Shown here: in pieces, positions 1 through 6,614 of the stretch
Layout of the letters: every line of letters starts with the position of its first letter
How positions within the stretch are numbered: position 1 is the first letter of the stretch
Assembly (NCBI GenBank): GCA_949739465.1
Contig: CATIYQ010000073.1
Location: forward strand, 1-17,769
Length of the DNA stretch: 17,769 nucleotides
Direction of reading: 5' to 3'
DNA from: an uncultured Peptococcaceae bacterium
Lineage (GTDB): Bacteria > Bacillota > Dehalobacteriia > UBA4068 > JAAVYR01
Notes under the pieces: generated by a model
Told to the model about the DNA's origin: nothing
The model's input: the letters and a program-made list of their open reading frames with translations, nothing else
Database searches by the model: none
Made by a program: the position numbers and the translations under genes

Positions 1-284
1 GATAAAATCAATTGATAAGTTTTGACAGGCAATGTCATCATTAGGTAGCCTTCGTCCTGCAAGAGATTTTTGGTGAAGCGCTGAATCAAGGTGAGAACAG
101 TCAAAACGAGGACAGCAAAACAAAGCCCAAAGAAAATGGTATTGCTAATTCTGGTGGCAAGATTCCAAGCGTTGCTATTGGTGAAAAGCCCGGAAATAAA
201 GGCGGAAAGAAGTAAGACACCATATAGTGGTAAGAATGTTTTTGCGGTGGATTTGAATTCATATTTTAATAATTTGCCTAACAT
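1..284 (-). CDS. ABC transporter permease, N-terminal part (cut by window edge)
   Basis: This is the N-terminal 94 or so codons of a membrane protein that runs off the left edge. It begins MLGKLLKYEFKST and then shows two hydrophobic stretches (about residues 16-35 and 50-68), separated by a short polar loop, as in ABC-2 or YtrC-type permeases. The ATG at 284-282 has a GGGAGGT ribosome binding site at 292-298. The first 7 nt overlap the end of the ABC ATPase gene, so the two are almost certainly translationally coupled and form one transporter. The substrate cannot be told from this fragment. The permease role rests on context and hydrophobicity; no diagnostic motif is visible. Confidence 0.8.
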   Translation of the reverse strand, partial: MLGKLLKYEFKSTAKTFLPLYGVLLLSAFISGLFTNSNAWNLATRISNTIFFGLCFAVLVLTVLTLIQRFTKNLLQDEGYLMMTLPVKTYQLIL

Positions 285-976
285 TTGAATACCTCCCGAA
301 ATAGCGCATCAATGGATTTGCCTCGTTCTTCACGGATTTTATCCACAGATTCATCTAAGACGATATTACCTTGATTGAGAAAAATAATGTTGTCGAAGAT
401 TTGCTCTACGTCTTGAATGAGGTGGGTGGAAAGAAGAATAGATGCATTGTTGTTGTAGTTGGTAAGAATGGTTTTTAAAATATAATCTCGGGCGGCAGGG
501 TCTACGCCGCCGATGGGTTCGTCTAAGAGATATAATTCGGCCTCTCTTGCCATGACCAGGATGAGCTGAACTTTTTCTTTATTCCCTTTAGAGAGTGTTT
601 TTAGTTTTACCGTCTCGTCAATGCTTAAATCCTTGAGCATAGCTTTGGCTTTTTCCGTATTGAAGTTCTCATAGAAATCGGCGAAGAAGCGGAGCAAGTC
701 CTTAATCGTCATCCATTCGTTGAGGTAGGTCTTATCAGGGAGATATGCCACGATTTTTTTGCTTTCGACGCCCGGGGCGATGCCGTTAATCAGCACTTCT
801 CCTGTGGTAGGCTGCAACAGTCCGTTGATGAGCTTGATGAGGGTGGTTTTGCCGCTGCCGTTAGGACCTAATAGCCCTACGATTTTGCCTCGTTCTATCG
901 ATAGATTGACGGTGTTTAAGGCTTGCTTTCTGTCATAGATTTTTGATAAGTTTTTACATTCTAATAACGCTGTCAT
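278..976 (-). CDS. ABC transporter ATP-binding protein
   Basis: A complete 232-aa nucleotide-binding subunit. In order: Walker A GPNGSGKT (residues 37-44), ABC signature LSKGN (128-132, a variant of LSGGQ), Walker B LYLLDEP with D152 and the catalytic E153, the D-loop GGVDP, and the switch histidine H185 in LLSTHL. Length is normal for a stand-alone ATPase of the drug/peptide/lantibiotic export type. It overlaps the upstream GntR gene by 4 nt (ATGA) and the downstream permease gene by 7 nt, so the three are one operon. In YtrA-type operons such transporters respond to cell-wall-active antibiotics; that role is inferred from the family and not shown here. Confidence 0.93.
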   Translation of the reverse strand: MTALLECKNLSKIYDRKQALNTVNLSIERGKIVGLLGPNGSGKTTLIKLINGLLQPTTGEVLINGIAPGVESKKIVAYLPDKTYLNEWMTIKDLLRFFADFYENFNTEKAKAMLKDLSIDETVKLKTLSKGNKEKVQLILVMAREAELYLLDEPIGGVDPAARDYILKTILTNYNNNASILLSTHLIQDVEQIFDNIIFLNQGNIVLDESVDKIREERGKSIDALFREVFKC

Positions 977-1347
977 TTGATTTCACCTTCCTGCAAAAGA
1001 TTGGCAAGTAAATCAATAATCTCCTGCCGTTTTAGCCCGATGGTTTTCATATTGGCGATAAATTCTTTGATTTGTTGTTCCGCCAGATTTTTTTGCAATA
1101 CTTTAATCATATTCTCGTCCTCCGTAACAAAACGACCGTTGGTTCTTTGGCTGTATAAGAGGTTTTCCCGTTCTAATTCTGTAAGAGCCCGTTGCATGGT
1201 GTTGGGGTTCACGCCTGTTTCCATTGCCAGGTCTCTTACAGAGGGAATCTTGCTGCCGGGGGGATAGATGCCTGTAATAATATTTATTTTTAACTGTTCC
1301 ATTAGTTGCAAATAGATGGGTCTATTTGCATCAAACTCCCAAGACAT
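973..1347 (-). CDS. GntR-family transcriptional regulator, YtrA subfamily
   Basis: A 124-aa repressor with an N-terminal winged helix (about residues 10-76; recognition region SVRDLAMETGVNPNTMQRAL) followed by a short helical tail. The large effector domain of FadR/HutC-type GntR proteins is absent. This short architecture is that of the YtrA subfamily, whose members sit first in an operon with ABC ATPase and permease genes, exactly as here. The ATG at 1347 has an AGGAGGG site at 1355-1361, 7 nt upstream. It probably represses its own operon by binding the perfect palindrome at 1367-1404, which overlaps the -10 box. The inducer is unknown. Confidence 0.92.
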   Translation of the reverse strand: MSWEFDANRPIYLQLMEQLKINIITGIYPPGSKIPSVRDLAMETGVNPNTMQRALTELERENLLYSQRTNGRFVTEDENMIKVLQKNLAEQQIKEFIANMKTIGLKRQEIIDLLANLLQEGEIK

Positions 1348-1366
1348 ATTGCCACCCTCCTTTATT

Positions 1367-1404
1367 CAGTATTATTGTATTAACTGCTTAATACAATAAT
1401 ACTG
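1367..1404. promoter_or_regulatory. Perfect 17-bp inverted repeat, probable operator of the GntR repressor
   Basis: The left arm at 1367-1383 (CAGTATTATTGTATTAA) and the right arm at 1388-1404 are exact reverse complements around a 4-nt spacer. The right arm contains the -10 box of the minus-strand promoter, and the whole palindrome covers the expected transcription start. A bound dimer would block RNA polymerase. The link to the GntR protein is inferred from position. Confidence 0.8.
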
Positions 1405-1424
1405 ATAATAATATAATTTGTCAA
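1396..1424 (-). promoter_or_regulatory. Sigma-A-like promoter of the GntR-ABC operon
   Basis: Read on the minus strand, TTGACA (1419-1424) is followed after 17 nt by TATTAT (1396-1401). The -35 is perfect and the -10 matches 5 of 6. The start site should fall near 1389, inside the palindrome, about 40 nt before the GntR ATG. Confidence 0.8.
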
Positions 1425-1474
1425 GGGTGGTTTTAAAATTTTTCCGAAAAGGTAGTAAAATATAAAAAATGCTG

Positions 1475-1480
1475 TATAAT
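1475..1480 (+). promoter_or_regulatory. Possible -10 box for the Mrp-family gene
   Basis: A perfect TATAAT lies 33 nt upstream of the Mrp start codon in an AT-rich stretch. No convincing -35 is seen 16-18 nt upstream, so this is only a partial promoter match. A GGGAGGT ribosome binding site (1499-1505) follows. Confidence 0.4.
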
Positions 1481-1513
1481 AAAACTAATTATTTAGGCGG
1501 GAGGTAGATATCC

Positions 1514-2338
1514 ATGACAGAATCTTGTACTCATAACTGTGAGACTTGCGGTAAAACTTGCAATGAACGAACAAGAGACCCAAAAAGTTTTTTAGCCGAA
1601 ACCAATCCTTTGAGTAAGGTTAACCGTGTAATCGGTATTGTCAGCGGGAAAGGCGGTGTGGGAAAATCTCTGGTAACGGGAATGTTAGCGGCGGCTACCC
1701 GCAGACAAGGACAGTCGGTGTCGATTTTAGACGGGGATATTACAGGACCATCTATTCCCAAAATGTTTGGTATCACAGAAAAAGCCCAAGGCATGGATAA
1801 CTATATATTACCTGCTGCTACCAAAACCGGCATGACCGTTATGTCTATCAATATGCTGTTGGAAAACGATACGGATCCAGTAGTGTGGCGTGGGCCCATT
1901 ATTGCTAACATGGTGAAACAATTCTGGACCGATGTGGTTTGGGGGGAAGTAGACGCCATGTTTGTGGATATGCCGCCGGGTAGAGGTGATGTGCCGTTCA
2001 CGGTGTTCCAGTCCATTCCCTTGGACGGTATCATCATTGTCACCTCTCCTCAGGAATTGGTCTCTATGATTGTTGCCAAAGCAGTGAAAATGGCAGAATT
2101 AATGAATATTCCTATCCTAGGCGTGGTGGAGAATATGAGTTATATCTCCTGTCCTGATTGCGACAAAAAGATTTCTGTGTTCGGGGAAAGCCATGTAGAA
2201 GAAATCTGTAATGAATTTCATTTACCGCTCTTAGGAAAAATTCCTATTGACCCACAGCTGGCGGCAGCATGTGACAAAGGCTTGGTAGAAATGTTCGATG
2301 CGCCATACTTTGACGCCATTGCCGAGAAAATAAAATAA
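1514..2338 (+). CDS. Mrp/NBP35-family Fe-S cluster carrier ATPase
   Basis: A complete 274-aa cytoplasmic P-loop protein of the MinD/Mrp superfamily, expected to bind a bridging 4Fe-4S cluster as a dimer and pass it to apo-proteins. It has the deviant Walker A GKGGVGKS (residues 45-52), the DGDITGPS motif near 73-80, a DMPPG Walker-B region (152-156) and the near-C-terminal CxxC (C213, C216) that holds the bridging cluster. An N-terminal extension carries four cysteines (C5, C9, C12, C16; spacing CX3CX2CX3C), reminiscent of the extra N-terminal cluster of eukaryotic Nbp35 but with tighter spacing. The usual DMPPGTGD reads DMPPGRGD. GGGAGGT at 1499-1505 sets the start. It appears to be monocistronic. 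Its actual targets are unknown; the hyd genes 12 kb away are only a possible link. Confidence 0.92.
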   Translation: MTESCTHNCETCGKTCNERTRDPKSFLAETNPLSKVNRVIGIVSGKGGVGKSLVTGMLAAATRRQGQSVSILDGDITGPSIPKMFGITEKAQGMDNYILPAATKTGMTVMSINMLLENDTDPVVWRGPIIANMVKQFWTDVVWGEVDAMFVDMPPGRGDVPFTVFQSIPLDGIIIVTSPQELVSMIVAKAVKMAELMNIPILGVVENMSYISCPDCDKKISVFGESHVEEICNEFHLPLLGKIPIDPQLAAACDKGLVEMFDAPYFDAIAEKIK

Positions 2339-2340
2339 AA

Positions 2341-2370
2341 AAGAACGGCTGGGAAAGCCGTTCTTTTTTT
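2341..2370. terminator. Bidirectional intrinsic terminator between convergent genes
   Basis: A 10-bp perfect stem (2341-2350 with 2356-2365, 5-nt loop) is followed by a T-run to 2370 and preceded by an A-run from 2334. It can therefore end both the Mrp transcript (plus) and the dehydrogenase transcript (minus). Confidence 0.93.
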
Positions 2371-2386
2371 ATGGCAAGATTTTATC

Positions 2387-3334
2387 TTAAAGAATTTGGT
2401 TAATCCTTTCTCCTTTGAGCCAAGTGGTGATATTATCAAAGGCGATTTCTGCCCGAGTAACCAATGCTTCTTTGGTAGCAAAGCCTACATGAGGGGCAAG
2501 TACTGTATTTTTGGCGTGAAGTAACGGGTGGTCAGCGGGAACAGGCGGTTCCATTTCAAAGACATCTAAGCCTGCGCCGCGAATAGCGCCGCTGTTTAGC
2601 GCAGCTGCTAAAGCCTGGCTGTCTACTACCGGACCTCTGGCAGTGTTGATGAGACAGGCAGTTGGTTTCATTTTTGCGATGGCTTCTTTACCGATTAAGC
2701 CTTTGGTTTCAGCGTTTAACGGGCAGTTAACGGATACAAAGTCGCTTGCGGACATCAGTTCGTCCAAAGATACATAGGAAACGCCCATATCAAGAGCGGC
2801 TTGTTTCTCACTGCGGCTGTAAGCGATAACCTTCATGCCCAGAGCTTTGCCGATTTCCGCCACACGAAGACCGATAGCTCCGGTGCCGATGACTCCTAAG
2901 GTTTTGCCTTTTAACTCTGTGCCAATCATATTGCCTTTGTTTTGAGAGGCGCGTGTTGCAGCATCACAAGGGAGCATAAAGCGAGACAATGCAATCATAA
3001 AGCCCAAGGTCAGCTCCGCTACGGCAAAGGTAGAGTAGCCTGCTGCATTGGAAACGGCGATGTTTTGGGTGCGGCAAGCGTCTAAGCCCACATGGTCTGT
3101 ACCGGTGAAGGCAACGGAAAGCATTTTTAAGTTGGGACACTGGGTAATCGCGTTGTTTGAAAAGGGATAGTTGGCAATGATAGCCACATCGGCGTCTTTT
3201 ACACGGCTGACTAAATCCGCCTCGTCTGCTGGACGGCTGTCAAAAGCCACAAAGTCATGGTCTGCCAGTAACTGACTTAAATTGGTCAAAATTTCGGGAG
3301 CGATGCCTAATGGCTCTGCAAGTACAATACGCAT
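2387..3334 (-). CDS. D-isomer-specific 2-hydroxyacid dehydrogenase
   Basis: A 315-aa NAD(P)H-dependent oxidoreductase of the phosphoglycerate / hydroxypyruvate / D-lactate dehydrogenase family, reducing a 2-keto acid to the D-2-hydroxy acid in the cytoplasm. The Rossmann motif GTGAIG is at 150-155, and the catalytic triad is visible as Arg233 (in NTARGP), Glu262 (in EMEPP) and His282 (in LAPHVG). After the second Rossmann strand the sequence reads AYSRS where NAD-specific members have Asp, which hints at NADPH use. The start was set at the ATG at 3334 because AGGAGG lies 7 nt upstream (3342-3347). A longer frame to 3418 would begin inside the promoter -35 box and adds a non-conserved tail. 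The exact substrate is not determinable. It is monocistronic. Confidence 0.92.
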   Translation of the reverse strand: MRIVLAEPLGIAPEILTNLSQLLADHDFVAFDSRPADEADLVSRVKDADVAIIANYPFSNNAITQCPNLKMLSVAFTGTDHVGLDACRTQNIAVSNAAGYSTFAVAELTLGFMIALSRFMLPCDAATRASQNKGNMIGTELKGKTLGVIGTGAIGLRVAEIGKALGMKVIAYSRSEKQAALDMGVSYVSLDELMSASDFVSVNCPLNAETKGLIGKEAIAKMKPTACLINTARGPVVDSQALAAALNSGAIRGAGLDVFEMEPPVPADHPLLHAKNTVLAPHVGFATKEALVTRAEIAFDNITTWLKGERINQIL

Positions 3335-3389
3335 ATGGATTCCTCCTGTTTTCGGTAGATTTTTTCCAAAAGACTGATTTGCTAAGTTC

Positions 3390-3418
3390 ATTCTAACATC
3401 TTTTCGGTTATGGTTCAA
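3390..3418 (-). promoter_or_regulatory. Promoter of the 2-hydroxyacid dehydrogenase gene
   Basis: On the minus strand TTGAAC (3413-3418), a 17-nt spacer and TAGAAT (3390-3395) are preceded by TGT, giving an extended -10. The start site should be near 3383, a leader of about 50 nt before the ATG at 3334. This supports the shorter gene start. Confidence 0.7.
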
Positions 3419-3420
3419 TG

Positions 3421-3456
3421 AAAGAAAAAGAGCAATCTTGATTCAGATTGCTCTTT
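3421..3456 (-). terminator. Intrinsic terminator of the copper amine oxidase-like domain gene
   Basis: A perfect 12-bp stem (3427-3438 with 3445-3456, 6-nt loop) is followed on the minus strand by TTTTTCTTT. It lies 18 nt after the stop codon of the minus-strand gene. Confidence 0.9.
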
Positions 3457-3473
3457 GGTGGTTTGTGTTGTTG

Positions 3474-5663
3474 TTATGATTCCCAATCTTCCTCGGGAAT
3501 GAGCATGATGAGAATAGGGGAGTCGGAGCCGCTGGGCGCCATGTAGGTAAGGGTTTTGGTTTCGCCCGCTTCTAACGTACCGATAATTACACCGTTGTGG
3601 CTGCCTTTGAGCAGACCACTGTTGGCAAGGTAGCAGAGGCTTCCGTCAAAATTGATAAGAGAGCCTTGGAACATGGTGCCTCTGGGGTTGAGCATAACGC
3701 CGACTTTTTTCTCTGCCGTAATAGTGATATGATGCAGTACACCGCGGTTGCCGTTATTGAAAGTCGGGGTATTGGTCATAGCGTCGTTGCCTTGGAGATA
3801 GTAGCCTTCATAAGCGTCTTCTCTGCCTATGATAATCTTTTCGATTTCTTTGCCGCTGGCAGTGACCGACATGTTAATAGTGGCATTGGCAAAGGTACCG
3901 CGAATGTGGGTGAGAATTTTATCCAGTTTTACCAGCTGGGTAACGTCAGGATTTTTCATGGTATCCGGTACGGAACAAATGGTGAACTCTAAAGGTTCCG
4001 GACATGATACGTCAATGAGACCTGCTACCAAGTCGTCGATGGCCAAGGCTCTCTGTCCTTGGTTGATGATATATTGTTCTCCCGGCTGGATGGTAACGGT
4101 TTTACTGTTTATTTCTCCTTGGAGATAGTTGACTACTACCTGTTGTCCTACCTGCAACACATCAGGCCATGGACCGACTTGGGCTTTTTTGCCGATGGTC
4201 AGGGTGATTGGGTGGTCGCTGGTGTTTCTGGCAATTGCCCAGATATTGATTTTGTAAGTAGCTGTATTTCTGTGGTGAAAACGCAGGCGAATATTGCCGC
4301 TAGCGCTGTCCTGATACAAAATTCCTGTCATAGAAACCTTTTCCGGGTTATTGCTGGCAAGGAGGGTGACAGGTTGATGGGAGATGTCGGTGATTTCTGC
4401 TGCGGGATAGTTGTTGTAGTTAATGTTGTTGTGGTTTAAGTAAATTTCTCCCGGTACAACCGATTGGAATTTATAGGCAAGCTCAGAGAAGACTTCCCGT
4501 TTGTAGACTTGAATATCTAAGGTTTGCGGCTCGCTCCAATTGCCATAAGCGTCTTTTACCTGGAGGGCAACGGTAACAAAGCCAGGATACCAGAAACTTC
4601 TCGGTTTTTCGGTGACTTCTTGGGTTTCTCCTTTTTCGTCTTTCCAGGTATAGGTGTAGCGGGTCTGGGTGATTTCTTCCCAATGTTCGTTAGACGCGGT
4701 GTAGGAAAAATCAATGTCCTCGCCGGGGTAAAGTCGTGTGGTTGTAGCGTTAAATTTAGTGATAACAGGAGGTTCGTTAACTAAGATTTCAATGGTTTGT
4801 GTGGTCCAGTTGCTCCAAACATTTTTGGCGTTTTTCACTCGTAGACTGATATCATAAATACCTGCCGGCGGATAGGAAAATGTTTTGCTTAAATCATGGG
4901 TGGAAGTAACAAGCTCGCCGTCTTTTTCTACTTTCCATTCCCGATCAATAATGGCGTTGCCGACAGGGTCATAGCTGTAATCGTACAGGGTCAGCATTTG
5001 TCCTGCCGTAACAGTGCTTTCTTGTTTAAAATCTGCAATAGGGAGAATCACTTCCCGACTGGGCGTGACAATGGTAATCTGCTTAGTGACAGCGTCATAA
5101 CTTACCGTGCAGCCGAATACCTCTGCCAAAAGCCGCAACGGCACGAAGGTATAGCCGTCCTTTTCTACTGGGGGTAAGGGAGCTTGATATAAGACTTCGC
5201 CATCTAACACGGTGTTATTGGTCAAATCAATGGTTACGGTTTTATCAGGGGAGATAATGGTTACGGTTTTACTGGCTTGGTCCCAGTTTACCGTAGCTTT
5301 TAAAATGTCTTGGGTTAGGAACCGTAGGGGAACCATTGTCACATCCTGATCTACATAAGGCGCTGCTGCCATGAGGATTTTATCGGCATTGACGGTTGCC
5401 GTTGTGTTGGCGGGATAGAGAATCACTTTATCATGAATCTGTATCACATTGGGCTTATTCTCGCTGGGTTGAGGTGTTACCGTATCTGCTCCTTCTGTCT
5501 GTTGGTTTTCACTGTCAGAAGGTATATTATTTGTCTCTGAGTTTGCAGCTGTGTTAGTCTGGGTGTCATTAGGGGTGTCGGTGGTTTCTTCTGCCCAGGC
5601 AGGTAGTGCAAATAAAAGGCAGGCGCTGACAAGAGCAGTTAGAATTGTTTTTTTTGCAGACAT
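3474..5663 (-). CDS. Secreted protein with copper amine oxidase N-terminal-like domain and two PKD-like domains
   Basis: A 729-aa exported protein. A clear signal peptide (two lysines, hydrophobic core, predicted cleavage after AWA at 24) is followed by a Thr/Asn/Glu-rich linker (25-72). A copper amine oxidase N-terminal-type domain (about 78-200) carries the two typical VPLR repeats (VPLRFL near 111, VPLRLLAEVFG near 174). Two PKD/Ig-like repeats follow (about 209-296 and 299-387; each ends in a conserved xxW(S/G)xW... pattern such as NVWSNW and YGNWSE). The remaining 340 residues (388-729) are beta-rich and unrecognised. There are no copper amine oxidase catalytic residues; in clostridia this N-terminal domain is a wall- or matrix-associated module and not an enzyme. 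No LPXTG motif or C-terminal membrane anchor is seen. The ATG at 5663 has GAAGG 8 nt upstream. Confidence 0.85.
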   Translation of the reverse strand: MSAKKTILTALVSACLLFALPAWAEETTDTPNDTQTNTAANSETNNIPSDSENQQTEGADTVTPQPSENKPNVIQIHDKVILYPANTTATVNADKILMAAAPYVDQDVTMVPLRFLTQDILKATVNWDQASKTVTIISPDKTVTIDLTNNTVLDGEVLYQAPLPPVEKDGYTFVPLRLLAEVFGCTVSYDAVTKQITIVTPSREVILPIADFKQESTVTAGQMLTLYDYSYDPVGNAIIDREWKVEKDGELVTSTHDLSKTFSYPPAGIYDISLRVKNAKNVWSNWTTQTIEILVNEPPVITKFNATTTRLYPGEDIDFSYTASNEHWEEITQTRYTYTWKDEKGETQEVTEKPRSFWYPGFVTVALQVKDAYGNWSEPQTLDIQVYKREVFSELAYKFQSVVPGEIYLNHNNINYNNYPAAEITDISHQPVTLLASNNPEKVSMTGILYQDSASGNIRLRFHHRNTATYKINIWAIARNTSDHPITLTIGKKAQVGPWPDVLQVGQQVVVNYLQGEINSKTVTIQPGEQYIINQGQRALAIDDLVAGLIDVSCPEPLEFTICSVPDTMKNPDVTQLVKLDKILTHIRGTFANATINMSVTASGKEIEKIIIGREDAYEGYYLQGNDAMTNTPTFNNGNRGVLHHITITAEKKVGVMLNPRGTMFQGSLINFDGSLCYLANSGLLKGSHNGVIIGTLEAGETKTLTYMAPSGSDSPILIMLIPEEDWES

Positions 5664-5735
5664 GTTTTCAACCTTCTTTTCCTGTTATTCTTTGTTACAA
5701 ATATGTTTAGACGAAAATAATTTAATTTTGTTCTC

Positions 5736-5746
5736 TTATTTGACCA
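5736..5746 (-). promoter_or_regulatory. 11-nt element TGGTCAAATAA, copy 1
   Basis: Read on the minus strand, this 11-mer starts exactly 10 nt after the -10 box of the secreted-protein promoter. The same 11-mer is found at the same distance after the divergent promoter (5860-5870). It may be an operator or an initial-transcript element; its function is inferred only from position. Confidence 0.45.
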
Positions 5747-5756
5747 ATTAAAAAAT

Positions 5757-5765
5757 AGTATATCA
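5757..5765 (-). promoter_or_regulatory. Probable extended -10 promoter of the secreted protein gene
   Basis: On the minus strand TGA-TATACT gives an extended -10 (TATACT at 5757-5762). The hexamer 17 nt upstream (TTTTTC) is a poor -35, as is usual for extended -10 promoters. The start would be near 5750, about 87 nt before the ATG at 5663. Confidence 0.5.
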
Positions 5766-5820
5766 TATTTTATAGGAAAGAAAAACCGAAATTGCCCGAT
5801 TACCATAATTTGTTTTATTA

Positions 5821-5849
5821 TTGACAGCCGGATGGTTTTATTCCATAAT
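5821..5849 (+). promoter_or_regulatory. Promoter of the DUF4358-like lipoprotein gene
   Basis: A perfect TTGACA (5821-5826), a 17-nt spacer and CATAAT (5844-5849, 5 of 6). Transcription should begin near 5856, giving a leader of roughly 95 nt that contains the TGGTCAAATAA element and an A/T-rich imperfect inverted repeat (about 5861-5913). Confidence 0.78.
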
Positions 5850-5859
5850 AAGATATCGA

Positions 5860-5870
5860 TGGTCAAATAA
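5860..5870 (+). promoter_or_regulatory. 11-nt element TGGTCAAATAA, copy 2
   Basis: Identical to the copy at 5736-5746 on the other strand, and likewise placed 10 nt after a -10 box (5844-5849). The two copies point with their respective divergent transcripts. Confidence 0.45.
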
Positions 5871-5951
5871 AAAAAACGAAGGGAACTTTTTCTTTTTATT
5901 TGCCGTCTAAGAAGTAAAAATAAAATCTAATGAAATCTGGGAGGAACTTAA

Positions 5952-6464
5952 ATGAAGAAAAAATATGTAGCTTTTGCCCTTTCTTTGGTTTGCATGATGT
6001 GTGCTTTTGTGGGTTGCGGTAAGGACGATGCCGATAAGGAACCGGAAAAACAACCGGCTGTTGCCGATATCATGACGGCTGTTCTGGCAAACGTACAGGA
6101 AACCGGTGGGATGAACGATGTGACTACAGAGGAATTTTTTGTAGAACAACTGAAAACAGAAGGTTTGCTTTCTGTGGAAGGATTGGCAGAATACAGCATT
6201 TACATGAATATGATGAATATTCGGACAGATGAAATCGGTATTTTCAAAATGACAAGCGCTGACCAGGCCGACGCCATGAAAGAAGCTGTTAAAACCCATG
6301 TAGAAAATAAAATTGCCGGCTGGATGCCTGGTTATATGCCTGATGAAATTGATAAAATGGAAAATTACACCATTATCTCCAAAGGCAACTATGTGATGTA
6401 TCTCATTGCCAGCGATGCAGATAAAGCAGCTGCGGAAGAACAATTTAACGCTGCATTCAAATAA
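5952..6464 (+). CDS. DUF4358-like lipoprotein
   Basis: A 170-aa putative lipoprotein. It has a short basic N-terminus (KKK), a hydrophobic core, and a lipobox-like FVGC with the acceptor Cys at 22, followed by a charged linker (KDDADKEPEK). The body (about 38-170) carries conserved-looking features of DUF4358 proteins: a ...DEIGIFKM.. strand, an Ala/Glu-rich helix with KEAVKTHVENK, a short NYTIISKGNYVMYLIA strand pair, and a C-terminal AAEEQFNAAF helix. GGGAGGA (5939-5945) supports the start. DUF4358 genes are, to my knowledge, often neighbours of MBOAT and DHHW genes in clostridia, and that holds here, although a terminator (6486-6518) lies between. It may be an accessory of envelope modification. 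Phe at position -3 of the lipobox is atypical. Confidence 0.75.
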   Translation: MKKKYVAFALSLVCMMCAFVGCGKDDADKEPEKQPAVADIMTAVLANVQETGGMNDVTTEEFFVEQLKTEGLLSVEGLAEYSIYMNMMNIRTDEIGIFKMTSADQADAMKEAVKTHVENKIAGWMPGYMPDEIDKMENYTIISKGNYVMYLIASDADKAAAEEQFNAAFK

Positions 6465-6485
6465 AAACAGCAAAGATTTTATAGG

Positions 6486-6518
6486 AAAAGAGCGTCGCAA
6501 GAAAGCGGCGCTCTTTTT
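6486..6518 (+). terminator. Intrinsic terminator after the lipoprotein gene
   Basis: A 12-bp GC-rich stem with one T-G wobble (6487-6498 with 6505-6516), a 6-nt loop and a T5 run. Some read-through would couple the lipoprotein gene to the MBOAT gene that follows. Confidence 0.9.
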
Positions 6519-6614
6519 ATGATTGGGTTCGTTATGGATTTTCTGACCGATTTTTGGTATCTTAATATTAGTATCTGAACCATAGGGAAAAAGATTTTTG
6601 GAGCGAGGTTTGTC

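Noticed and set aside
3335..3418. N-terminal extension of the 2-hydroxyacid dehydrogenase to an upstream ATG
   Set aside because: The upstream ATG overlaps the -35 box, the added residues are not family-like, and AGGAGG sits 7 nt before the internal ATG.
5907..6500. 197-codon minus-strand frame over the lipoprotein gene
   Set aside because: The translation is rich in Phe and His, as expected from antisense of a Lys/Glu-rich gene. The plus-strand lipoprotein has a promoter, a ribosome binding site and a terminator.
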